From: Stramonita haemastoma
Lineage: Eukaryota; Mollusca; Gastropoda; Neogastropoda; Muricidae
Length of the DNA: 64,000 bases
Direction: 5' to 3'
Assembly: GCA_030674155.1 (NCBI GenBank)
Contig: CM060339.1
Span: 41,784,961-41,848,960 of the forward strand
The position numbers and the translations under genes are program-made. Below, in pieces: positions 1-11,500 of the stretch; within the stretch, counting starts at the first letter, position 1; each line of letters opens with the position of its first letter. A model generated the notes under the pieces. That model was not told where the DNA came from, did no database searches, and saw only the letters and a list, made by a program, of their open reading frames with translations.

Positions 1-253
1 GTTGTTGCTTGTATTATCTGTAGGCATATTTTATTTTTAAGGCAGTTGGAATAATGTTAGTCGATTAATGTTGTAGAACTTTTTTGTTCCCTTTTTGTGC
101 TTGTTTGTTTGTTAGGGATTTTTCTGCTTTACAAAATAAATTCACATTATATTTTAATAGATAGATGACTTGATGAAAAAAAGCAAATTAATGCTTATTC
201 AATGTACGATCTGGAAAATTTTTATTTCATTTCATTTGATTAACATGCACTTA
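1..253. other. unassigned AT-rich sequence left of satA
   Basis: T-rich, low-GC sequence with no similarity to the satellite units that begin just after it. No open frame with a recognisable family, no tRNA-like boxes and no terminal repeats are visible. The change to satellite sequence is abrupt near 250-255. Confidence 0.5.
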
Positions 254-1555
254 TGTGTGGTACATCATATTGTTGTATTTTTTCGTTATCATTGTGCCTC
301 CAGCTACGTTATTGTTGCGTACACTGCACCAGCTTTCCTTCCGACAAACTAGCTTTCTTACCTCTTGGGGGCTGTGGTGTCGCCACATGTCCGGCACCAC
401 GCATATCCAAGATGGTAATGGAGGGTGCATGCATGCGGTACAACACTGTCTTGGTGCCGTGGGGTCTGTTAACATGATAAACTGGGTGTAGGACGGGGCC
501 GAAAACGACTCTTTCTGTCACATCTGTGCCGGCAAAGGCACCTTTTTCTTCGTTGGATTGGGTAAGCGTGCGCGCACGCGCGTTCTCGCTGGTGTTTGTC
601 AGTGCGTTTGTTCGTATGCACACATGCGGCAGGTACCCTGAACTTTGGTGTGGTGCATCATATTGTTGTATATTGCCATTACTACTGTGCCTCCAGCTAC
701 GTTATTGTTGCGTTCACTGTGCCAGCTTTCCTTCCGACAAACTAGCTTTCTTACCTCTTGGGGGCTGTGGTGTTGCCACAAGTCCGGCGCCACGCATATC
801 CAAGATAGTAGTGGAGGGCATAAGCATGCAGTACAACACTGTCTTTGTGCCGTGGGGTCTGTTACCGAGCAAAAATGGGTGTACGACGGAACCAAAAACG
901 ACTCTTTCCGTCGCATCTGTGCAAGCACCTTTTTCTTCATGGGGTTTTGTATGCGTGCACACATGCGGGTGCACGCTGATGTTTGTCAGTGCGTTTGTTT
1001 CTGTGCGCGCATGCGGCGTGTACCTTGCACTATGGTGTGGTACATCAAATTGTTGTATATTGTCATTATTATTGCCTACACTGTACAAGCTTTCCTTCCG
1101 ACAAACCAGCTTTCTTACCTCTTGGGGACTGTGGTGTCGCCACATGTCCGGCGCCACGCATATCCAAGATGGTAGTGGAGGGTGTATGCATGCGGTACAT
1201 CACTGTCTTGGTGCCTCGGGGTCTGTTACCGTGCAAAAATGGGTGAAGTACAGGGCCGTAAACGACTCTTTCCGTCACATCTGTGCAGGCAAAGGCAACT
1301 TTTTCTTCATGGGGTTGGGTATGCGTGCACGAAGGCGCTCGCGCGCGCTGGTGTTTGCCAGTGCGTTTGTTTGTGTGCGCGCATGCAGCGGGTACCCTGC
1401 ACTTTGGTGTGGTGCATCATATTGTTGTATATTGTCATTTATATTGAGCGAAAAGCTACGTTATTGTTGCCTACACTGTACAAGCTTTCCTTCCGACAAA
1501 CTAGCTTTCTTACCTCTTGGGGGCTATGGTGTCGCCACATGTTGTATATTGTCTA
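254..1555 (+). repeat. satA tandem array (about 3.3 units of about 390 bp)
   Basis: The phase word CATCATATTGTTGTAT and close variants recur at about 262, 655, 1042 and 1414, so the units are about 393, 387 and 372 bp. Each unit carries in order: the CATCAT word; CCAGCTTTCCTTCCGACAAA; a GTGTCGCCACA block; TATCCAAGATGGTAGTGGAG; TGCATGCGGTACAACACTGT; and a GC/CA alternating stretch of the GCGCGCACGCGCG type. The same blocks in the same order occur in satB and satC, so these are one superfamily. The fourth unit breaks off near 1545-1555, where LINE sequence starts. Open frames of up to 351 codons run through it, but several frames are open at once, so I do not call a gene. Confidence 0.9.
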
Positions 1556-2138
1556 TATTTTCTGGAGCTAAATGTTTCTAAAACTAAAGACCTTCCTATT
1601 GATTTCAGAAGATCGGAGCACACTTCTGAGAATATCATCATCCATAGTGAAGAAGTTGAAAACGTTTTGAAACACAAATATCTGGAAACTGTTTTTGACC
1701 ACAAGCTAAATTGGGATGCTAACACTGACGCCATTGTCAAAAAGGGGCAACAACGTGTGTATTTTCTGAGGAAGCTTAACTCATTTTTTTGTCTACAAAA
1801 AGATTCTTTCTTTGTTCTACAAGTCTTTTATAGAGAGCGTTTTGAGTTTTGCTTTCATTTGCTGGTACAATAACCTTAGCATTAAGAACAAGAATGGTCT
1901 TCAGAGAATTGTGAGAATCTGCTCTAAAATTATCGGAGAAGAACAAAGAGACCTCAGGTCGTTTTGTAATCAGCAGCTTGTACGCAAAGCAACAGCCATT
2001 TTGGCCGATTCCTCCCACGCTCTGTTTTCAGAATTTGCATTGTTGCCTTCAGGACCTCGTTTTTAATGCCACAACAGCAAAACAAACAGAAAAAGGAATT
2101 CCTTTGTGCCAGTAGCTATCCCAGTTCTAAACTCATAA
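1556..2138 (+). mobile_element. 5'-truncated LINE, C-terminal reverse-transcriptase region (CR1/L2/Rex1-like), pseudogene
   Basis: Conceptual translation gives the post-catalytic part of a non-LTR reverse transcriptase: LNVSKTKDLPIDFRR, then HKYLETVFDHKLNW, QRVYFLRKLNSF, a SFIESVLSFAFICWYNN block, KIIGEE, LPSGPRF, and the terminal NSFVPVAIPVLNS with a stop at 2136-2138. This order is typical of the C-terminus of CR1/L2/Rex1-type ORF2 proteins. The YxDD catalytic region, the fingers and the endonuclease domain are all absent, so the copy is 5'-truncated. The frame breaks at least twice, near 1805-1825 and near 2065-2085, so it is dead. It starts exactly where the satA unit stops and ends just before a GT tract. 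The clade within CR1/L2/Rex1 is inferred from motif flavour only. Confidence 0.85.
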
Positions 2139-2182
2139 TAACACTGACTGAGGTTGTTTGTTTTTGTTTGTTTGTTTGTTTG

Positions 2183-2184
<2 letters not shown>

Positions 2185-2275
<91 letters not shown>
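2185..2275 (+). repeat. (GT)n microsatellite
   Basis: An essentially pure GT dinucleotide run of about 90 bp, preceded by a short (GTTT)n stretch at about 2155-2182. It lies just downstream of the LINE stop codon, so it may have grown from the LINE 3' tail. Confidence 0.97.
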
Positions 2276-2278
<3 letters not shown>

Positions 2279-2560
2279 CTTCTCTGAATTACTTACCTGC
2301 CACTGTTATGTATGTAGCCAATGCATGCAGGCGTGCACATACATGCATATGTACCCATAGAATAAGTATGTCTTATCATTGGCTTTATTGATTTTTTTTA
2401 ATTGCTTGTAAATTCACATGTCTTTCTACCAATTATGTGCGTGTGTGTGGGTGGGGGGGGGTACGGGTGGGTGTGGATGGTGTGTATGGATAGGGGGGGG
2501 AGCATGTGTGTATGTGTGAGTGTGGGGCGGGTGGGTGTGGATTGTATGGGGAGGGGGGGA
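2276..2560. other. G/T-rich intergenic sequence with G runs
   Basis: This interval holds GTGGG-rich degenerate sequence, including G runs at about 2453-2460, 2492-2500 and 2551-2558. Four or more G runs lie close together, so G-quadruplex formation on the + strand is possible. No gene is seen. Confidence 0.5.
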
Positions 2561-2562
2561 GC

Positions 2563-2727
<165 letters not shown>

Positions 2728-2730
2728 TTT

Positions 2731-2790
2731 AGATTTTACGTCTTTTCACTCTTAGTGATATTAGACGAAGGGAGACAGGGAGAAAAGAAG
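2731..2790 (+). repeat. microsatellite-associated hairpin repeat, copy 1
   Basis: The stretch ACGTCTTTTCACTCTTAGTG followed by ATATTAGACGAAGGGAGA contains inverted CGTCT/AGACG and TCAC/GTGA pairs (2738-2767), then a purine-rich tail. A second copy lies at 3101-3150. Both copies sit immediately 3' of a GT tract. Confidence 0.7.
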
Positions 2791-2858
2791 AAAAGCAGAT
2801 ACTTGTGTGTGACTAAAAGTTTGTGTTTTGTCACTTATAATGCGTATGAATATGTATG

Positions 2859-2867
2859 TGTGTGTGA

Positions 2868-2902
<35 letters not shown>

Positions 2903-2944
2903 GTGTTTGTGTATGTGTGCGTGTGTGTGTGTGCACGTGTGTGA

Positions 2945-2996
<52 letters not shown>

Positions 2997-3033
2997 ACGT
3001 GTGTGAAAGTGTGTGTGTGTGAGTGTGAGTGTG

Positions 3034-3097
<64 letters not shown>
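2859..3097 (+). repeat. compound (GT)n microsatellite
   Basis: Three GT runs separated by GTGCACGTGTGTGAA-type interruptions and a short (GTGTGA)n block at about 3019-3040. The interruptions repeat nearly identically at about 2930-2950 and 2993-3010, so the tract has itself been segmentally duplicated. Confidence 0.95.
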
Positions 3098-3100
3098 TTC

Positions 3101-3165
3101 AATTATACGTCTGTTCACTTAATGTGATATTAGACGGGGAGAGTGGGGGGGGGGGAGAGGGGGTT
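3101..3165 (+). repeat. microsatellite-associated hairpin repeat, copy 2
   Basis: ATACGTCTGTTCACTTAATG followed by TGATATTAGACGGGGAGAG repeats the hairpin of copy 1 (CGTCT/AGACG, TCAC/GTGA at 3107-3136). It is followed by a G run and a purine-rich tail, as in copy 1. Confidence 0.7.
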
Positions 3166-3179
3166 GATGAGATGGAAGA

Positions 3180-3349
3180 TGTAGCAAGATACTAATTCCA
3201 AACAATACAAAAAATAAAAAATAAAACAAGGCAAAGAAACACAAAAAGAACAACCCTCAGAACAACAACAATAGCAACAAAACTATGCTAACAGCAGAAA
3301 CTGAACATTTGGAATCATTCTGATTTCAAATCTGTTGCAGACGCATTGT
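3180..3349. other. A-rich sequence, probable 3' untranslated part of the RNase H LINE
   Basis: A-rich sequence between the hairpin repeat and the LINE open frame on the minus strand. It lies on the 3' side of that LINE, so it may be its 3' UTR, but no poly(A) or defined 3' end is visible on the minus strand. Confidence 0.35.
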
Positions 3350-4685
3350 CAAATTTTACAAAAATGAAGCTACTGGGGATCGCATCAGGGATAATGCTAT
3401 CTCACACAATAGCCTTGGATTCGTAAGAACCTCGTGTAGGGACTTATTTTGAAATGATGGTAGGAACTTTTTTAAACCTGAACAGTGATACAAAACATGA
3501 ATATTTGAAAGTTTTTCACCGCATATACATTGTATATTTTTTGCAAATTTTGCTCGAAAAGCATTTAGTTTCAATTTGTAGATTAGAGTAACAGTTTTTC
3601 TGGTACAAGATTTTTGATAACCGTACTGAGTACAAAGAATGTTCTCAAAATCTAGATATGAACAATTATACAGGGGATATCCAGCCTCTTCCTGTTTCTT
3701 TTTAACATGTTTCCAGCAAACATTTTGAAGCAGTGCATAACCCTCACGAATAGAAAGCGGAACATGTACGACAGTAGAACAGGAAGAATGATTTGCTGCT
3801 GATTTGGCTACTTTGTCAACCTTTTCATTACCATAAATACCACAGTGAGATGGAATCCAGCAGAAAGGAAAATTTGATCCTTTCAAAATTAGAAAGTGTA
3901 CTAAATGATTGATTTCAGTTATTAGATCCTGTCTAGCATTAGATTCTGAGTTACTAAGTGACTGTAAAACAGATTTTAAAGTCAACACCGAACAAAACCT
4001 GCAAAATAGTGTTAGGAAAATCAAGCAGGAAGTACAAAGCCATTAAGATAGCTGTAAGTTCAGCTGTAAAAATGGAATGAACTTTGCTGATATAAAAGGA
4101 TTTTTCAACCTTTAAAGTAGAAATAATGAATGCAGCTCCTGCTTCCTTATTTTCAAGAAGAGATCCATCAGTGTAAACTTTGACATGAGAAGGGTATGTG
4201 CCTTCTAGATGCACCTTTACATACGAACCAAGAATAAGCTCATTGTCTTCTTTTTTAAAAAAAATGAATAATTGATGTCAAAATTTGCCCTCTGAAGTTC
4301 TCAATTTGAACAAGGTGGTAAAAGAGGTGTAGATTTTTGCCATTTTTTAAGATTGATTTTTGACTCTTTGAGAAAACCAGCAGTGTAAGTACCAAGTGTA
4401 GCAAGAGAAGAAATATTTTTAGCTCTTTTGGCGAAATCTGAGTCAGGTCTGATTGTAGTTTCCAATGCAATATTGTTTACAATAGTTTAACTTCCCAAGA
4501 TATACTTAAAAACGGCTAGATTACGATATTCATCTAAAGGCAGTACTTTTAGTTCTCTGTATGTTCCTAAAGACGACGTATGAAATGGAACTCCCAAAGC
4601 AATACGGAAGGCTTTACAATCAAAACTTTGAACTTTGTTTAACAGATACTTAGGGGCACTAAAATATAATTCTTTACCATAATTA
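3350..4685 (-). mobile_element. 5'-truncated RNase H-bearing LINE (I/Jockey-like superclade), pseudogene
   Basis: Read on the minus strand from 4685 down, the translation gives a reverse-transcriptase thumb (YFSAPKYLLNKVQSFDCKA, then ALGVPFHTSSLGTYREL and LPLDEYRNLA, about 4490-4680). A poorly kept linker follows (4255-4480). Next is an RNase H domain: VYTDGS with the first acidic residue near 4167, then FTAELTAILMAL, then FCWIPSHCGIYGNEKVDKVA near 3800-3865. The end is a Cys/His-rich tail (CICGEKLSNIHVLYHC, near 3510-3545) and a stop near 3356. The third RNase H acidic residue, expected before KSVLQSL, is not seen, and frames shift near 4000-4024 and in the linker. The polymerase core and endonuclease are missing. 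WIPSHCG plus a terminal zinc-knuckle-like motif fits I/Jockey/R1-type elements; the exact clade is not determined. A second thumb fragment of the same kind lies at 57131-57352. Confidence 0.85.
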
Positions 4686-5520
4686 TACAGCAGTATGATG
4701 CACCACAGCAAACTGAAGGGTCCTCGCCACACGTGCGATATAAAATAAACGCACTGACAAAACACCAGCGCGCGCGTGCGCGCGAGCATGCATACCCAAC
4801 CCCATGCCAAAAAGGTGCCGTTTGGGGCAAAGACGGGACCCAGAGAGCCGTTTCCAGACCCGCCCTGCCCCGACTTTTGCACGGTTACAGACCCCAAAGC
4901 ACCAAGACAATATGACATCGTATGCATACTCCCTCCCCTACCATCTTCGACGTGTGTGGCGCTGGACTTGTGGCGAAACTAAAGCCCTCAAGAGCTGAGA
5001 AAGCTAGTTTGTGGCAAGCAAATCGGTCGCAGTGTACGCACCGAAAACAAAGCAGGGCGCACAATAATAATGACAATACACAGCTATATGATGCACCACA
5101 GCAAACTGCAGGGTCCTCGCCACATGCGCGCACACAAACAAACGCACTGACAAACACCAGCGCGCTCGTGCGCGCGCAAGCATGCATACCCAACCCCCTG
5201 CCAAAAAGGTGCCGTTTGGGGCAAAGACGGGACCCAGAGAGCGGTTTTCAGGCCCGCCCTGCCCCGACTTTTGCACGGTTACAGACCCAAAGGCACCAGG
5301 ACAATACGACACCGTATGTATACTCCCTCCCCTACCATTTTCGACGTGTGTGGCGCTGGACTTTTGGCGACTCCGAAGCCCTCAAGAGCTGAGACAGCTA
5401 GTTTGTGGCAAGAAAATCGGCCGCAGTGTACGCACCGAAAACCAAGCCGGGAGCACAATAAAAATGACAATACACAGCTATATGATGCACCACAGCAAAC
5501 TGCAGGGTCCCCGCCACATG
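4686..5520 (-). repeat. satA' tandem array (about 2.1 units of about 394 bp)
   Basis: The phase word GATGCACCACAGCAAACT recurs at about 4697, 5090 and 5484, giving 393 and 394 bp units, in the opposite polarity to satA. The two full units look highly similar to each other. Blocks shared with satC are GACTTTTGCACGGTTA, ATCTTCGACGTGTGTGGCGC and CACCAGCGCGCGCGTGCGCG. It starts where the LINE ends and passes into satB within about 20 bp near 5521, at a junction flanked by ACCAAAAG copies. Confidence 0.9.
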
Positions 5521-7394
5521 ACCAAAAGAATTGACCAAAAGATGTGACGCAAACGCCGTTTTCGGGCCCTTGCCGCCCGCACGTTTCCGCAGTTGCAGAG
5601 ACCAGGGCACCAGGACCATGTTCTACACTATGTAGACACACTTTACAACCATTTCCGACGCGTGTGGCACTGGAATTGTGGCGACAGTGCGGCCCCGAAG
5701 ATGGCAACCCCGCCTGTGCATAGCCAAGTTTGGCGCCAAGAAACATGGTACAGTGTACGCAAAACCCACCCCTACAACATACATCCAATAATAATATCCT
5801 ACAGTATCATGCACCAGGGCAATCTGTAGAGTGTCCTCCACACGCCCAAACACAAAAAAACCGTACACACAAACACCAGCGAACGCACGCACGCGCGCAT
5901 GCAGACCCACCCTCCCATGAATAAGCTAAAGAAGCATGGACCAAAAGATGTGACGCAAACGCCGTTTTCAGGCCCTTGCCGTCCGCACGTTTCCGCAGTT
6001 CCAGACCCCGGGTCACCAGCACCTGTTCTACACTATGTTGACACACTTTACAACCATTTCCGACGCGTGTGGCACTGGAATTTTGGCGACACCACGGCCC
6101 CGAAGATGGCAACCCCGAATGTACATAGCCAAAGTTGGCGCCAATAAACATGGTACAGTGTAGGCAAAAACCACCCCTAGAAAAAATATATTACTATATC
6201 ATGCACCAGAGCAATCTGTAGGGTGTCCTCCACACGCCCAAACACAAAAAAACGCACACACAAACACCACCGAACGCGCGCACGCGCGCATTCATACCCA
6301 CCCTCCAATGAATAAGCTTAGGGAGCATTGACCAAAAGATGTGACGCAAACGCCGTTTTCGGGCCCTTGCTGCCCGCAAGTTTCCGCAGTTACAGACTCC
6401 GGGCCACCAGGACCGTGTTCTACACTATGCAGACACACCTTATAATCATTTCTGACGCGTGTGGCACTGGAATTGTGGCGACAGTGCGGCCACAAAGATC
6501 GCAACCCCGCCTGTACATAGCCAGTTTTGGCGCCAAGAAACATGGTACAGTGTAGGCAAAAACCAACCCTACAACACACATCCAATAATAATATCCTACA
6601 ATATCATGCACCAGGGCAATCTGTAAGGTGTCCTTCACACGCCCATAAAACAAAAAAAAAGCGCACACACAAACATCACCGAACGCGCGCACGCGCCCAT
6701 TCATACCCACCCTCCCATGAATAAGCTAAAGAAGCATGGACCAAAAGATGTGACGCAAACGCAGTTTTCGGACCGTTGCCGCCCGAACGTTTCCGCAGTT
6801 CCAGACCCCGGGGTAATAGGACCGTGTTCTACACTATGCAGACACACTTCACAATCATTTTTGACGCGTGTGGCACTGGAAATGTGGCGACACCTCGGCC
6901 CTGAAGATGGCAACCCCGCCTGTACATACACAAGTTTGGCGCCAAAAAACATGGTACAGTGTAGCCAAAAACCAACCCTACAAAACATATCCAATAATAA
7001 TATCCTACAATATCATGCACGAAAGCAATCTCTAGCGTGTCCTCCACACGCCGAAACACAAACAAACGCACACACAAACACCAGCGAACACACGCACGCG
7101 TACATGCATACCCACCCTCCCATGAATAAGCTAAAGAAGCATGGACCAAAAGATGTGACGCAAACGCCGTTTTCGGGATCTTGCCGTACGCACGTTTCCG
7201 CAGTTCCAGACTTCGGGGTACCAGGACCATGTTCTACACTATGCAGACACACTTTACAACGACTTTCGACGCGTGTGGCACTGAAATTATGGCGACAACA
7301 CGGCCCCGAAGATGGCAACCCAGCCTGTACATAGCCAAGTTTGGCCCCAAGAAACATGGTACAGTGTAGGCAAAAACAACCCCAGAACACACAT

Positions 7395-7420
7395 CTAATA
7401 ATAATAATAATAATAATATC
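7395..7420 (+). repeat. (AAT)n expansion inside a satB unit
   Basis: The usual CCAATAATAATATCC block of the unit is extended to about seven AAT/ATA triplets here. It shows how triplet repeats can arise from this AT-rich block. Confidence 0.8.
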
Positions 7421-8247
7421 CTACAATATCATGCACCAGGCCAATCTGTAGGGTGTCCTCCACACGCCCAAAAACAAAAAACCGCACACACACAAACACC
7501 AGCGAACGCGCGCACGCGCGCATGCATACCCACCCTCCCATGAATAAGCTAAAAAAGCATTGACCAAAAGATGTGACGCAAAAGCCGTTTTCAGGCCCTT
7601 GGAACCCGCACGTTTCCGCAGTTCCAGACCCCAGGGCACCAGGACCGTGTTTTACACTATGCAGACACACTTTACAACCATTTCTGACGCGTGTGGCACT
7701 GGAATTGTGGCGACACCACGGCCCTGAAGATTGCCACCCCGCCTGTACATAGCCAAGTTTGACGCCAAGAAACATGGTACAGTGTAGCAAAAACCACCCC
7801 TAGAACACACATCCAATAATAATATCCTACAATATCATGCACCAGGGAAATCTGTAGGGTGTCCTTCACACGCCCAAACACAAAACAACGCACACACAAA
7901 CACCAGCGAACGCGCGCACGCGTGCATGCATACCCACCCTCTCATGAATAAGCTGAAGAAGCATTGACCAATAGGTGTGACACAAACGCTTTTTCGGGCC
8001 CTTGCCGCCTGCACGTTTCCGTAGGTCCAGACTCCGGGGCACCAGGACAGTGTTCTATACTATGGAGACACACGTTACAACCAATCAAAACGCGTGTGGC
8101 ACTTGAATTGTGGCGACACCACGTCCCCGAAGATGGCAACCCCGCCTGAACATAGCCAAGTTTGGCTCCAAGAAACATGGTACAGTGTAGGCAAAAACAA
8201 CCCATAGAACACACATCCAATAATAATATCCTACAATATTATGCACC

Positions 8248-8538
8248 AAGAGCCTTTGCTCTCCACCATAAAGAGGAGAAAGCTGATGTGGTTTGGTCAC
8301 ACCACAAGACACAACACCCTAGCAAAAACCATCTTGCAAGGAACAGTCGAGGGCAAGAGAAGAAGAGGCCGCCAAAAGAAATCATGGGTTGACAACATCA
8401 AAGACTGGACTGCCCAACCCCTGCAACGCCTCCTACTAGCCACACAGGATCGTGAGGCATGGAAAAAGATCTCCGTTGCGTCTTCTCTCATGTCCCCCCT
8501 ACGTCCTTTGGGACATGGGACTGAGTGAGTGAGTGATC
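8248..8538 (+). mobile_element. LINE 3' tail inserted in satB1, with short target-site duplication
   Basis: Translation gives TIKRRKLMWFGHTTRHN, KTILQGTVEGKRRRGRQKK, SWVDNIKDW, then QDREAWKKISVASSLMSP and a stop near 8526-8528. This is the Arg/Lys-rich C-terminal tail of a common invertebrate endonuclease/RT LINE type; I cannot fix the clade from this part. The 3' end is a short (TGAG)n tail. The satB unit is interrupted after ATGCACC (8241-8247) and resumes with ATGCACC (8539-8545), which reads as a target-site duplication of at least 7 bp. Only the last 95 codons or so are present, so it is a severely 5'-truncated insertion, though its frame is intact. Confidence 0.85.
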
Positions 8539-11500
8539 ATGCACCGGGGTAATCTGTAAGGTGTCCTCCACACGCCCAAACAAAAAAAACGCACATACAA
8601 ACACCAGCTAACGTGCACACGCGCGCATGCATACCCACCCTCTCATGAATGAGCTAAAGAAGCATGGACCAAAAAGATGTGACGCAAACGCCGTTTTCGG
8701 GGCCTTGCAGCCCGAACGTTTCCGCAATTTCAGACCCTGGGGCACCAGGACCGTGTTCTACACTATGCAGACACACTTTACAACCGATTCCGACGCGTGT
8801 GGCAGTGGAATTGTGGCGACACCACGGCCCCGAAGCTGGCAACCCTGACTGTACATAGACAACTCTGGCGCCAAAAAAATATGGTACAGTGTAGGCAAAA
8901 ACCATCCCTACAACAAACATCCAATAATAATATCCTACAATATCATGCACCAGGCCAATCTGTAGGGTGTCCTCCACACGCCCAAATACAAAAAACCGCA
9001 CACACTAACACCAGCGATAGCGCGCACGCGTGTATGCATACCTACCCTCCCATGAAAAAGCTAAAGAAGCATGGACCAAAAGCTGTGACGTAAACGCCGT
9101 TTTCGGGCCGTTGCCGTCCGCACGTTTCCGTAGTTCCAGATTTCGGTGTACCAGGACCGTGTTGTACACTATGCAGACACACTTTACAACAATTTCCGAC
9201 GCGTGTGGCACAGGAATTGTGGCGACACCACGGCCCTGAAGATGGGGATTCCGCCTGTACATAGCCAAGTTTGGCGCCAAGAAACATGGTACAGTGTAGG
9301 CAAAAACAACCCATTGAACACACATCTAATAATAATATCATACAATATCATGCACCAAGGCCAATCTGTAGGTTTCCTCCACACGCCCAAAAACAAAAAA
9401 ACGCACACACAAACACCACCGCGCACACGCGCATGCATACCCACCCTCCCATCAATAAGCTAAAAAGCATTGACCAAAAGATGTGACAAAAACGCCATTT
9501 TCGGGCCCTTGCCGCCCGCACGTTTCCGCAGTTCCAGACCGCGGGACCAGGACCGTGTTCTTCACTATGCAGACACACTTACAACCATTTCCGACGCGTG
9601 TGGCACTGGAATTGTGGCAACACCACGGCCTTGAAGATGGCAATCCCGCCTGTACATAGCCAAGTTTGGCGCCAAGAAACATGGTGCAGTGTAGGCAAAA
9701 ACAACCGCTAAAACACACATCCAATAATGATATCCGACAATATCATGCACCAGTACAATCTGTAGGGTGTCCTCCACACGCCCAAAACACAAAACAAACG
9801 CACACAAAGCACCAGCAAACGCGCGCACGCGTGCATAAATACCCACCCTCTTATCAATGACCTAAAGAAGCATGGACCAAAAGGATGTGACGCAAAACGC
9901 CGTTTTCGGGCCCTTGCCGCCCGCACGTTTCCGCAGTTGCAGAGACCAGGGCACCAGGACCGTGTTCTACACTATGCAGACACACTTTACAATCATTTCT
10001 GACGCGTGTGGCACTGGAATTGTGGCGACAGTACGGCCCGGAGATGGCAACCCCGCCTGTACATAGCCAAGTTTAGCGCCATGAAACATGGTACAGTGTA
10101 GGCAAAAACCACACCTAGAACACACATCCAATAATAATATCCTAGAAAATCATGCACCAGGGCAATCTATATGGTGTCCTCCACACGCCCAAACACAAAA
10201 AAACGCACACACAAACACCAGCAAAAGCGCGCACGCGCATATGGATACACACCCTCCCATGAATAAGCTTAAGAAGCATGGACCAAAAGATGTGACGCAA
10301 ACGCCGTTTTCGGGCCTTTGCCGCCCGCACGTTTCCGCAGTTCCAGACCCGGGTCACCAGAACCGTGTTCTACACTATGCAGACACACTTTACAACCATT
10401 TTCGACGCATGTGGCACTGGAATTGTGGCGACACAACGGCCCCGAAGATGGCAACCCTGCCTGTACATAGCCATATTTGTCGCCAAGAAACATGGTACAG
10501 TGTAGGCAAAAACCACCCCTACAACAAACATCCAATAATAATATCCTACAATATCATGCACCACGCTAATCTGTAGGGTGTCCTCCACACGCCTAAACAA
10601 CAAAAAAACGCACACACTAACACCAGCGATAGCGCGCACGCGTGTATGCATACCTACCCTCCCATGAATAAGCTAAAGAAGCATGGACCAAAAAGATGTG
10701 ACGCAAATGCCGTTTTGGGGCGCTTGCCGCCCGCACGTTTATGCAGTTCTAAACCCCGGGGCACCAGGACCGTGTTCTACACTATGCAGACACACTTTAC
10801 AATCATTTCTGACGCGTGTGCCACTGGAATTGTGGCGACAGTACGGCACCGAAGATGGCAACCCCGCCTGTACATAAACAAGTTTAGCGCCAAGAAACAT
10901 GGTACAGTGTAGGCAAAAACCACACCTAGAACACACATCCAATAATAATATCCTAGAAAACTATGCACCAAGGCAATCTGTATGGTGTCCTCCACACGCC
11001 CAAACACAAAAAAACCGCACACACAAACACCAGTGAAAGCGCTCACGGGCGTATGGATACCCACCCTCCTATGAATAAGATAAAGAAGCATGGACCAAAA
11101 GATGTGACGCAAACGCCGTTTTCGGGCCTTTGCCGCCCGCACGTTTCCGCAGTTCCAGACCCCGGGCACCAGGACCGTGTTCTACACTATGCAGACACAC
11201 TTTACAACCATTTCCGACGCATGTGGCACTAGAATTGTGGCGACACAACGGCCCCGAAGATGGTAACCCTGCCTGTACATAGACAAGTTTGGCGCCAAGA
11301 AACATGGTACAGTGTAGGCAAAAACACACATCCAATAATAATATCCTACAATATCATGCACGAAAGCAATCTGGAGGGTGTCTTCCACACGCCCAAACAC
11401 AAAAAAACCGCACACACAGACACCAGAGAACGTGTGTACGCGCGCATGGATACCCACCCTACCATGAATAAGCTAAAGAAGGATTGACCAAAATATGTAA

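Noticed and set aside
526..1581. 351-codon frame through satA
   Set aside because: It follows the repeat unit, and at least two other frames on both strands are open over the same bases. There is no start context or domain.
8241..8528. Intact 95-codon gene
   Set aside because: It is the C-terminal tail of a LINE protein inserted in the satellite; its apparent ATG is satellite sequence.
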